Source: Microtetraspora fusca (lineage in GTDB: Bacteria; Actinomycetota; Actinomycetes; Streptosporangiales; Streptosporangiaceae). Taken from it: a stretch of DNA of 64,000 nt. The stretch spans positions 371,970-435,969 of the forward strand of contig NZ_BBYK01000041.1 of NCBI RefSeq assembly GCF_001570365.1. The letters are read 5' to 3'. This document shows, piece by piece, positions 43,644 through 51,387 of this stretch; within the stretch, counting starts at the first letter, position 1, and every line of letters begins with the position of its first letter. A program made the translations under genes and the position numbers. Under the pieces are notes generated by a model. The model saw nothing but the letters and a program-made list of their open reading frames with translations. It did not search any database and was not told where the DNA came from.

Positions 43644-44939
43644 TCAGCGGGAGAAGAGGCGGCGCAGCCGGGAGGCCCGGCCCTCTCCCCGGCCCTCGCC
43701 CCGGGCGTCCGGCGGCGTCTCGGCCGGTGGCGGTGCGGGTAGCAGGCCCAGCGACGACAGGCGGCGGCGGGTGAAATAGCGCTCCGGTCCGTTCGCCCCG
43801 ACGTACGCGGCGGCGACCTCGCGCAGGCCCGGGTACGCCGCGGCGCGCATGCAGTACCCGACCGCTCCGACCAGCGCGTCCAGATCCACCGGCGGCGGCT
43901 CCGCCAGCGAGCCGTCCGGGAGGAGCCGGGGCAGGGACGCGTCCACGACGGTCGCCGGGATCCGGTTGGCGTTCTCGTACGGCGAGAGCCGTTCGAGCAC
44001 CAGATCGGCGCCCACGGTCGCGACCGGGATGCCGAAGAGGCGCCGCGCGGTCACCAGAGCCGTGGAGAAGCAGCCGACGACCAGGCGCGGGCGGTGGACG
44101 GCGAAGCAGACCTCCGCCGAGGCCGAGCCGTCCGCGACCAGCAGTTCGACGCCCAGTTCCTCGGCCACCGGCCGCAGCTCGCGGGCGTGCCGCCGCCCCG
44201 CGGCCGGGTGCGGCTTGAACACCACCGCGCGGTGCCCGCGCGCGGCGAGGCCGCGCAGCATGGCCGCGTGCAGCTCGGCCTCCTCGGCGGCGCTCAGGAT
44301 CCCGAGGGCGGAGAGGTACTGGCCGAGGACGACGGCCTCCCAGCGTTCCCCGTTTCCGGGCTCGTCGGCCGCCCGCTCGACCACGCCGTGGAACGCGGAA
44401 TCGGACACGATCTCCGGAGGCACGCCGTACTCGGACAGGAGCAGGGGAGCGAGGCCGGGGACGAGGTCCAGGTGGAGCAGACGGGTGACCCGCCCGCCGA
44501 TCTCCCCGGGCAGGGGGAAGCGGGTGGGCCCGTAACTCATCAGGTCGTCCGAATAGACCGTGATCGGCACGTCCCGCAGCAGCCCGGCCAGGGTGCGGGC
44601 GGGCGGCACCGCGATCGACTCGACGACCAGCTCGTCCGGATCGCCCAGGCGGGCCGCCAGGAGGCGGCCCAGCATCGGGGCCTCCACCGAGCGCGCCTTC
44701 CACTCGGAGGGGTGCAGCGGGGCGATGACCGCGTTCCACGACACCACCTCGTCGAACCGGTCGCGGATCCGCGCGAACTCCGGCGACTCGTCCGGCGCCG
44801 GGGTGATCTCGGGGATCGCCGCGTTGTTCGACACCAGCAGGATCCGCCGGCCGGGGCCGAGGCGGCCCTCGTCGCAGGCCGCCGCGAGGGTCATCGCCCC
44901 GAGCGGCGTCGAGGCGCAGAGCAGCGTGGTCCGTGCCAT
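43644..44939 (-). CDS. Polysialyltransferase-family glycosyltransferase
   Basis: This 431-residue protein has the bacterial polysialyltransferase motif order: VYSDDLMSYGPTRFPLP near 155, VFKPHPAAGRRH near 255 (HP motif) and VVGCFSTALVTARRLFG near 305 (S motif). Such enzymes use CMP-sialic acid or related CMP-nonulosonates to extend surface polymers. ATG 44939 (MARTTLL) is preferred over an in-frame extension that would overlap the GT2 gene. It lies 13 bp behind that gene in the operon. The C-terminus is a charged Gly/Glu/Arg tail. Confidence 0.85.
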   Translation of the reverse strand: MARTTLLCASTPLGAMTLAAACDEGRLGPGRRILLVSNNAAIPEITPAPDESPEFARIRDRFDEVVSWNAVIAPLHPSEWKARSVEAPMLGRLLAARLGDPDELVVESIAVPPARTLAGLLRDVPITVYSDDLMSYGPTRFPLPGEIGGRVTRLLHLDLVPGLAPLLLSEYGVPPEIVSDSAFHGVVERAADEPGNGERWEAVVLGQYLSALGILSAAEEAELHAAMLRGLAARGHRAVVFKPHPAAGRRHARELRPVAEELGVELLVADGSASAEVCFAVHRPRLVVGCFSTALVTARRLFGIPVATVGADLVLERLSPYENANRIPATVVDASLPRLLPDGSLAEPPPVDLDALVGAVGYCMRAAAYPGLREVAAAYVGANGPERYFTRRRLSSLGLLPAPPPAETPPDARGEGRGEGRASRLRRLFSR

Positions 44940-44952
44940 GTCCCTCCCCAGG

Positions 44953-45906
44953 TCAGTCGATCCGCGCGGCCGCGTCCCCGGCGACCGGACCGCGCGCGAG
45001 CGACGCGACGAGGGCGCGGCGCTCCGGGTCCATGCCGGCGAGGGCCTCGTCGGGCACGCGCCGCAGGATCGCGGCGGCACGCTCCTCGAACGCCGCCCGC
45101 AGCTCCTGCGTGAACCGGTCGAGTAGCTCCACGTGGTGCACGAGCAGCCCGGTGAGGTTGCGCGCCGCCTTGAGCAGGAACTCGGGCTCGACCTCGTCGA
45201 GGATCGTCTCGTACGCGGTGAAGAAGTCGAGCTGCCGCTCGTCCCCGATCGCGGTCAGCGACCCGGGCACCCCGCGCCGGTAGAAGACGCCCGCCAGGGA
45301 CACCACGGCGAACGAGCGGGCCCTCCGGTGCAGCCGCCAGATCCACGGCCGGTCCTCCGCCGTGCGCAGGCCCTCCGGGAAGGCGAGCAGCGATCCGAGA
45401 TCGCGCCGGTAGATCCCGGCCCAGGCGTACGCGTAGTCGACCATGGTCCGGGCGTCGAACGGCAGGATGGCCTCGCGCGGGTCGAGCACGGCGTCCCGCC
45501 TGCGCGCCGGCGCGCGGAGCAGCTCCCGCCTGCGCCCCTCGACCTGGACGTGGTCCACCCGCACGAAGTCGCACCTGAGCGCGTCGATCGCGGCGGTCAG
45601 CTCGGCCAGGTAGCCGGGCGCCACCCAGTCGTCCCCGTCCAGGAACGTGACGTAGCGCCCGGAGGCGGCGGCGAGCCCGGAGTTCCGCGCGGCGGCCACC
45701 CCGGCCGGCGCGGCGTTGCGCAGCAGCCGGAACCCCGGCAGGTCGGCGCGGAAGTCCTCGGCCACCGCCGCCGTCGCGTCCGCCGAGCCGTCGTCGACCA
45801 CGACCACCTCCATGTCCGGGACCGGGCCGCGGGTGAGCGACGTCAGCGTGTCCGCCAGGTACGGCTCGCCGTCGCGGACCGCCACGATCACCGAGAGCTC
45901 GGGCAC
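44953..45906 (-). CDS. Family 2 glycosyltransferase
   Basis: This 317-residue GT-A enzyme starts LSVIVAVRDGEPYL and carries VVVDDGS near 40 and the DxD-type motif FLDGDDW near 90, which bind the nucleotide-sugar and metal. No membrane segment is seen. It probably adds a hexose or similar sugar to the glycan made with the neighbouring polysialyltransferase. It lies 40 bp behind the NeuA-phosphatase-NeuB fusion gene in one operon. Confidence 0.92.
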   Translation of the reverse strand: MPELSVIVAVRDGEPYLADTLTSLTRGPVPDMEVVVVDDGSADATAAVAEDFRADLPGFRLLRNAAPAGVAAARNSGLAAASGRYVTFLDGDDWVAPGYLAELTAAIDALRCDFVRVDHVQVEGRRRELLRAPARRRDAVLDPREAILPFDARTMVDYAYAWAGIYRRDLGSLLAFPEGLRTAEDRPWIWRLHRRARSFAVVSLAGVFYRRGVPGSLTAIGDERQLDFFTAYETILDEVEPEFLLKAARNLTGLLVHHVELLDRFTQELRAAFEERAAAILRRVPDEALAGMDPERRALVASLARGPVAGDAAARID

Positions 45907-45946
45907 GGGGCCGCCCCCCTCGCCGGTCCGCCGGTCGTCGGTTCCG

Positions 45947-48013
45947 TCACTGGGCGGCGACGCGGCGCAGGCGGGCGCGCGGCGCCTCCTCGCCCGGGAA
46001 GACGCGCTTGACGCCGTCTCCCATCGCGGACTCGATGACGCGGATGTCCCGGACCAGGTGCTCCAGGCCGCTCGGCTCCAGCGAGGCGGCGTGGTCGGAG
46101 CCCCACATCGTCCGGTCCAGGGTGATGTGCCGCTCGACGGCCACCGCGCCCAGGGTGACCGCGGCCAGGGAGATCTGCAGGCCGCGCTCGTGGCCCGAGT
46201 AGCCGACCGGCACGCCGTACCGCTCCCGGAGCGTGACGATGGTGCGCAGGTTGGCCTCCTCCGGAGGCAGCGGGTAGGTGGAGGTCGCGTGCATCATGAC
46301 CAGACCCGAGGTGCCGAGGATCTCCACCGCACGGTCGATCTCCTCGAGCGTGGACATGCCGGTCGAGAGGATGATCGGCTTGCCGGTGGCCGCGAGGGCG
46401 CGCAGCAGCTCGTGGTCGGTCACGCTGGCGGACGCCACCTTGTGCGTGACGACGTCCATCTCCTCCAGGAACTCCACGGAGGGGACGTCCCAGGGCGAGG
46501 CGAACCAGTCGATGCCGCGCGTGGCGCAGTGCCGGGCGATCTCGGCGTACTCGTCCCGGCCGAACTCGGTCCGGATCTTGTAGTCGAGGTAGGTCATCTC
46601 CCCCCAGGGCGTCTGCCTGATCTGGCCGCGCTGCTCGGGCGGCACACAGATCTCGGGGGTCCGCTTCTGGAACTTGACCGCCTGGCAGCCCGCGTCGACC
46701 GCGACGTCGATCAGCCTGCGCGCGATGTCGACGTCGCCGTTGTGGTTGATGCCGATCTCGCCGATCATGTACACCGGCAGGCCGGGGCCGACCAGCTCCC
46801 CGCCGATCCGAACCGGCTCGCCCTTGACCCGCAGCTCCGGCCGGGGCATCCGGCGCGGCGTCCGCTCGGCGGCGTCCGAGCCCGCGGGCCGCGCCGCGAG
46901 CACCCGGTCGCACAGTTCCCGTACGGCTCCCGCCCCGCCGGCGTGGCCGAGCACGACCCGGGCGGCCGCCCGGACCCGCGGATGGGCGTCGGGGACCGCG
47001 ACCGGCCAGCCGACCAGCGCCATGCAGCCGAGGTCGTTGACGTCGTTGCCGACGTACGCGACGCGGTCCGGGTCCAGCCCCTCGATCGCCAGCCAGTCGC
47101 GCAGCGCGGTCTCCTTGGCGTTGAGCCCCTGCAGCACCGGGACGCCGAGCTTGCGGGCGCGGGCCGCCACCACGGGGTTGCGCTCGGTCGAGAGCACGAG
47201 CAGCCGGACGCCGGAGCGCTTGAGCAGCGCCACGCCCATCCCGTCGGACCTGCTGACGACGACCATCTCGCGACCGTCGGAGTCGACGTACGCGCGGTCG
47301 TCGGTGTGCACGCCGTCGAAGTCGGTGACCACGGCGTCCACGTCGATCGGCAGCGGCTCGTCCACGAACGGCGCGAGCGCCCGCACGATGTCCAGGTCCT
47401 CGGGGGTGTCGACCTCCACGGCGTGCCGGGCCGGGACGGGCTGGACGGCCACCTGGCCGAAGAAACGGTGCCCATGTTCGCGCAGCCCCGCCGTACGCAT
47501 GATGTAGAAGGCGCCGGTCTCGCGGTAGTGCGGCTCGCGGTCCTGCCGCCGCGGTCGGACGGCGGGGTCGTGGTTGACGCCCGCGCCCGCGCCGGTCCAC
47601 ACGAACTCGTAGGTCTCCATGCCGGAGAAGACGACGTCGGCCTCGCCGTCGAGGACGCGGCCGACGGCGGCGTCCAGGTCGTCCGGGTCGACGAACGCGC
47701 TGGTGCACTGCACGAGGAGGACCACCTCCGGGTCCTCAGGCAGCGCGTCGAGCGCGTGCAGCACCGCCGACTCGCTGGACGCGGTGGCCCCGCTCAGCTC
47801 CGCCGGACGCTCGACGACGCGCGCCCCCGCCTCGCGCGCGGCCGCGGCGATCCCCTCGTGGTCGGTGCTGACCACGACCTCGTCGACGAGCGCGGCCCGC
47901 AGGCACGCGCCGACGGCCCGGGACACCAGCGGGACGCCGCCCACCCTCTCCAGGTTCTTCAGCGGCACGCCCACCGAACCGCCACGGGCGGGGACAACGG
48001 CCAGGACTCGCAC
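45947..48013 (-). CDS. Trifunctional CMP-nonulosonate synthetase / HAD phosphatase / nonulosonate synthase
   Basis: This 688-residue fusion has three enzymes. Residues ~1-225 are a NeuA-type cytidylyltransferase (VVPARGGSVGVPLKNL; QCTSAF). Residues ~230-385 are a KdsC-like HAD phosphatase (VVTDFDGVHTDD; AYVGNDVNDLGCM). Residues ~405-680 are a NeuB-type synthase (MIGEIGINHNGDVDIA; AVKFQKR; STGMST; GYSGHE) that condenses PEP with a hexose or N-acylhexosamine. The phosphatase suggests a 9-phosphate route, as for Kdn (from mannose-6-phosphate) or Neu5Ac-9-phosphate. The product CMP-sugar would feed the nearby sialyltransferase-like enzymes. The C-terminal SAF/antifreeze domain common in NeuB is absent. 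It heads the leftward glycan operon. Confidence 0.92.
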   Translation of the reverse strand: MRVLAVVPARGGSVGVPLKNLERVGGVPLVSRAVGACLRAALVDEVVVSTDHEGIAAAAREAGARVVERPAELSGATASSESAVLHALDALPEDPEVVLLVQCTSAFVDPDDLDAAVGRVLDGEADVVFSGMETYEFVWTGAGAGVNHDPAVRPRRQDREPHYRETGAFYIMRTAGLREHGHRFFGQVAVQPVPARHAVEVDTPEDLDIVRALAPFVDEPLPIDVDAVVTDFDGVHTDDRAYVDSDGREMVVVSRSDGMGVALLKRSGVRLLVLSTERNPVVAARARKLGVPVLQGLNAKETALRDWLAIEGLDPDRVAYVGNDVNDLGCMALVGWPVAVPDAHPRVRAAARVVLGHAGGAGAVRELCDRVLAARPAGSDAAERTPRRMPRPELRVKGEPVRIGGELVGPGLPVYMIGEIGINHNGDVDIARRLIDVAVDAGCQAVKFQKRTPEICVPPEQRGQIRQTPWGEMTYLDYKIRTEFGRDEYAEIARHCATRGIDWFASPWDVPSVEFLEEMDVVTHKVASASVTDHELLRALAATGKPIILSTGMSTLEEIDRAVEILGTSGLVMMHATSTYPLPPEEANLRTIVTLRERYGVPVGYSGHERGLQISLAAVTLGAVAVERHITLDRTMWGSDHAASLEPSGLEHLVRDIRVIESAMGDGVKRVFPGEEAPRARLRRVAAQ

Positions 48014-48158
48014 GGGGCACTCCTTCTACCTGCGACGACGCCCCCGAGGCCCCGGGGGTGTCCCAGAACCTAGTCAGGGGGATGTCACGCAGGGGGTGCC
48101 CGAGCTGAACGCGCAGGGGCGCCTGACTTAACTTTCCGTACGCTTCGTGCTTCGGGCG

Positions 48159-49616
48159 TCAGGAGCGGGCGCCGGAGCCGGGGTCGGAGGGCAGGTCGGA
48201 GTCCGGCCCAGAGTCCGGCCCAGAGTCCGGCCCAGAGTCCGGCTCGGAGTCCGGCTCGGCGTGCGGCTCCGGCCCGGAGGTCGCCGGCAGCCGGACCACG
48301 AACAGCGCGCCGCTGTCGGTGTCCTCCACCCGGATCGTCCCGTGGTGGGCCTGGATGACCTCGCGGGCGATGGCCAGGCCGAGGCCGGTGCCGCCCTGGC
48401 CCCTGCCGCGGGCCGAGTCGATCCGGGTGAACCGCTCGAAGATGCGCTCGCGATCCTCCGCCGGGATCGGCTCGCCGTCGTTGCCGACGGCGAGCACGGC
48501 GTCGTCGCCCTCGCGGCGGACATCCACCGTGATCAGGCTCTTGGCGTGCCGCTCCCCGTTGTTCAGCAGGTTGACCAGCACCCGGGACAGGTGGGTGCTC
48601 ACGCCGTTGACGGTCACCCCCGGCGTGATCCGTGCGTCGATCTCGACCGGTGCCGAACGGCGGCGGTTGATCTCGTGCGCGACCAGCGTGCCCAGATCCA
48701 CCTTCTCCCGTATGGAGCGGTCGGTGGTGCCGATGCGGGCGAGGAACAGCAGGTCGCTCATGATCGCCTCAAGGCGCTTGGTGTCGCGCAGCGCCGCCCT
48801 CATGGCCTCTGCGTGATCCTCCGGGTGCGGCATCGCGCTTTCGAGCTGCGCGCAGATGCCGGTGATCGGGGTGCGCAGCTCGTGCGAGGCGTCCGCGGCG
48901 AACTGCCGCTGCTGGGTGACCGACCGCTCCAGCCGCTCCAGCGCGTCGTTGACGGTGCCGGCGAGCCGGGCGATCTCGTCCTTGCCCGGGGGTTCGAGCA
49001 CCCGCGCGCTCAGGTCGCTGCCGCTGATGTGGGCGAGCTGGGTGCGGATGGCCTCGACCGGGCGCAGCGCCCGCCCGGCCACCTTCCACGACACCCAGGC
49101 GATGACCGCGGTGAGCAGCGCGACCACGCCGGCGATGAGGAGTTCGAGCAGGTGGGTCGCGATGAGCAGCGGCTGGGGGCGGACGGCGACGACGACCGGA
49201 GCGTTCGGCTGCGCCCCGGTCCGCAACTCGACCCCGTTCCCGCACCTTCCCCCCGGGAGGGCACAGGTGGTGAACTCGGCGAACCGGTCGTCCGCCCGTG
49301 GCCACGTCCGGGCCAGGGAGGGCAGGCCGCGCGCGGTCGAGGTGGACGCGATGATCTGCCCGGACGGTGCGACGACCTGGATCAGCTCGGATCCCCTGAA
49401 CGTCCGGATGGGGTCCTCCAGCCCGCCCTCACGTACGTCGGCGGCGATCTTGGAGGCGAGCTGCCGAGTGTCCTCCCACAGGTGCGCGTTGACGGCACGC
49501 CGTACCGCGATGTCGGCGCCGATCCCGAGCGGGATCAGCACGAGCAGCGCCACGACGGTCGTCAGCAGTGTCAGGCGAGCGTGTATGGACAGCTCGCGCA
49601 GCCAGGGGAGGGACAT
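48159..49616 (-). CDS. Sensor histidine kinase without adjacent response regulator
   Basis: This 485-residue kinase has a membrane helix near 13-35, an extracytoplasmic sensor of about 120 residues with two Cys in TTCALPGGRCGNG, a second helix near 155-175, a HAMP linker, a HisKA box (FAADASHELRTPITG, His ~239) and an ATPase domain (LVNLLNNGERHAK, GNDGEPIP, GGTGLGLAI). A Ser/Asp/Pro/Gly repeat tail follows. The ATG at 49616 is preferred because the first helix follows it; the ribosome site is weak. No response regulator lies on either side, so its partner must be encoded elsewhere. Confidence 0.9.
   Translation of the reverse strand: MSLPWLRELSIHARLTLLTTVVALLVLIPLGIGADIAVRRAVNAHLWEDTRQLASKIAADVREGGLEDPIRTFRGSELIQVVAPSGQIIASTSTARGLPSLARTWPRADDRFAEFTTCALPGGRCGNGVELRTGAQPNAPVVVAVRPQPLLIATHLLELLIAGVVALLTAVIAWVSWKVAGRALRPVEAIRTQLAHISGSDLSARVLEPPGKDEIARLAGTVNDALERLERSVTQQRQFAADASHELRTPITGICAQLESAMPHPEDHAEAMRAALRDTKRLEAIMSDLLFLARIGTTDRSIREKVDLGTLVAHEINRRRSAPVEIDARITPGVTVNGVSTHLSRVLVNLLNNGERHAKSLITVDVRREGDDAVLAVGNDGEPIPAEDRERIFERFTRIDSARGRGQGGTGLGLAIAREVIQAHHGTIRVEDTDSGALFVVRLPATSGPEPHAEPDSEPDSGPDSGPDSGPDSDLPSDPGSGARS
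48199..48258 (-). repeat. 12-bp tandem repeats encoding the kinase C-terminal tail
   Basis: Four to five near-identical 12-bp units encode PDSG/PDSE repeats after the ATPase domain. They are likely disordered and variable in number. Confidence 0.8.
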
Positions 49617-50037
49617 TTTTTGAGGGTACTGACCGTGATCCCAGGCGGATTCGTGACACCGGAAAGATCTGACTAAACCTGGTAAAAGTGTCATATCTAG
49701 GGCGCAGGACTCCGGGGACGCCTGCTTCCGCTTGGGGCGGGGCGGGTGTCCGGGGAGTCCGGTGATCGGCCGCGAAGTGGGGTCGGTTGAAAGATCGGCG
49801 ACGGAACACCTGAAACTTGCGGCAAGCGTTGTGGTGCCGCGGCCGTCGCCCGGACGCGAGCGCGTACCGCGGTCTCCGCCCCGGTGCGGCGAGAAGTGCC
49901 GGGGCCGCGTTCCCGTCAGGGGAGTCCCGTACCACGCCATCGCCGTACCCGTGCCGTCATTTCACGAAAAACCGACTTTAGGCCGATAAAATGGACAAAC
50001 CTGAGCGCGCGAACTCGGCTTGCCAGGGGGCGCCATC
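49617..50037. other. 421-bp gap without a supported gene
   Basis: It lies between the divergent kinase and DUF488 genes. It holds no coherent open frame and no response-regulator remnant that I can see. A run GATAAAAT at 49985-49992 could be a -10 element for the DUF488 gene, without a clear -35. Confidence 0.6.
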
Positions 50038-50451
50038 ATGACGAACCACCGGACCGGACATCGCGCATCGTCCGCCGCCCGGAAGAGGGCGCGGCCATCG
50101 GTCGGCTGCCGGCGCGTCTACGAGGACGCGTCGCCGTCGGACGGCGTACGGGTGCTGGTCGACCGGGTGTGGCCGCGCGGGATGCGCAAGGAGGAGGCGC
50201 ACGTCGACGAGTGGCTGCGGGATGTCGCGCCGTCCACGGGGCTGCGGCAGTGGTACGGCCACGAGCCGAGCCGCTTCCCGGAGTTCCGCCGGCGCTATCT
50301 CGCCGAGCTGGGCGATCCCGAGCACAGGGGGGCGCGGGAGCATCTGCGGGACCTCGCCGGCCAGGGAGAGCTGACCCTGCTCACCGCGACGCGCGACATC
50401 GGGCACAGCCAGGCGGCCGTCCTCGCGGAGTGGCTGACGGGGAACACCTGA
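50038..50451 (+). CDS. DUF488 family protein
   Basis: This 137-residue protein has the conserved DUF488/YeaO-type blocks: RVLVDRVWPRGMRKEE, DEWLRDVAPSTGLRQWYGH and FPEFRRRYLAEL. The biochemical role of the family is not established. The ATG at 50038 is preferred over 50020 because AGGGGG lies 7 nt before it. The basic N-terminal 25 residues are not conserved in the family, to my knowledge. A strong hairpin terminator follows 40 bp after the stop. Confidence 0.88.
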   Translation: MTNHRTGHRASSAARKRARPSVGCRRVYEDASPSDGVRVLVDRVWPRGMRKEEAHVDEWLRDVAPSTGLRQWYGHEPSRFPEFRRRYLAELGDPEHRGAREHLRDLAGQGELTLLTATRDIGHSQAAVLAEWLTGNT

Positions 50452-50491
50452 CCCCGCCCCGCGCGGCCCTGCGGACGCCCGGCCGACAGTG

Positions 50492-50516
50492 CGGTCCGGC
50501 CTGAGAGGCCGGACCG
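50492..50516 (+). terminator. Hairpin terminator after the DUF488 gene
   Basis: Perfect 10-bp arms (CGGTCCGGCC and GGCCGGACCG) surround the loop TGAGA. It has the shape of an actinobacterial terminator lacking a U-run. Confidence 0.8.
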
Positions 50517-50601
50517 AGATGCGGTCTGTGAGCGGGACCGTGCGGGTCGGCCTGCGGGCCGGTCGGCGCGCCGCTCCGAGTGCCGGTCCGGGAGCCGGGC
50601 G

Positions 50602-50627
50602 TCGGCAGCATGTTCGACATCTGCCGA
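50602..50627 (+). promoter_or_regulatory. Stable hairpin or operator in the leader of the ACT-domain gene
   Basis: TCGGCAG pairs with CTGCCGA, and the inner ATGT pairs with ACAT across a TCG triloop, leaving one bulged C. Eleven base pairs make it a candidate structured RNA element. It could equally be a DNA-binding inverted repeat. Confidence 0.6.
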
Positions 50628-50640
50628 AAACACGCCTGAA

Positions 50641-50687
50641 ACCTCTTTCCGGCACAGTTTGGGGAAGTGTTGGGCCGGAAGAGAGGT
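50641..50687 (+). promoter_or_regulatory. Hairpin that sequesters the ribosome-binding site of the ACT-domain gene
   Basis: ACCTCTTTCCGGC (50641-50653) pairs with 50674-50687 over 13 bp with one bulged G and a 20-nt loop. The right arm contains GAGAGG, the ribosome site 7 nt before the ATG at 50694. Translation would need this stem to open. With the hairpin at 50602-50627 it forms a candidate two-stem regulatory leader. Confidence 0.65.
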
Positions 50688-50693
50688 AACGGG

Positions 50694-51353
50694 ATGCTGC
50701 TGCGGCTACGCGTTTCACTGCCGGACCGGCCGGGGGTGCTGGGCCAGGTGGCGCGGGCCTTCGGCGTCATGGGTGCGGACATTCTGCAGGTCACGGTGCT
50801 CGAACGGGACGCGGGACGGGCGATCGACGACTTCACCGTGTCCTGGAGCGGGGTGCTCAGCGCGGAGGAACTGCGCGAGCGCGTGAGCGTCGTCCCCGGC
50901 ACCAGGGTCGAGGCCGCCTGGCGGACCCGCGAGGTGCCCGGGGCCAATCCGGACTACGACCTGCTCGGCCATGTCGCGGCCGACCCGGGCCGGGCGCTGC
51001 CGACCCTGGTGGACGCCGTGCCCGACCTGGTCAGCGCCGACTGGGCGGTCGCGGTGAGCGCCGCGGACGGCGCCCTCGTCCACGGGAGCTGGCAGGCGCC
51101 GGAGACATTGTCCTGGCCGGAGGCGTGGGCGGACCGGGGGACGGAGCTGACCGCGATCCGGTCGGCGGCGGTCACGCTGCACGGCCCGCTGCACGTGCTC
51201 AGCGTGCCGCTGCCGCCCCTGCCCGGCGTGGACATTCTGCACCTGGTGGTGGCGAGGATCCAGGGACCCGCCTTCCACCGGGTCGAGCTCGACCGGATGA
51301 CCCGGCTGATGGAACTGGTCAAGGTCCTCGTCCGGGCCGGGGTCAGGGCGTAG
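50694..51353 (+). CDS. ACT-domain protein
   Basis: This 219-residue protein starts with an ACT-type ligand-binding domain: LLRLRVSLPDRPGVLGQVARAFGVMGADI is split by the usual beta-alpha-beta blocks, with DRPGVLG as the effector loop. ACT domains bind amino acids and regulate enzymes or act as sensors. The remaining ~130 residues lack a catalytic motif that I recognise. ATG 50694 is chosen because GAGAGG lies 7 nt upstream; an in-frame ATG at 50667 is inside the predicted hairpin loop. The gene appears monocistronic. Its leader is predicted to fold over the ribosome site. Confidence 0.8.
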   Translation: MLLRLRVSLPDRPGVLGQVARAFGVMGADILQVTVLERDAGRAIDDFTVSWSGVLSAEELRERVSVVPGTRVEAAWRTREVPGANPDYDLLGHVAADPGRALPTLVDAVPDLVSADWAVAVSAADGALVHGSWQAPETLSWPEAWADRGTELTAIRSAAVTLHGPLHVLSVPLPPLPGVDILHLVVARIQGPAFHRVELDRMTRLMELVKVLVRAGVRA

Positions 51354-51387
51354 GGACGCGAGGGGCGGGAGAGCCCGGCCCGGGGTA

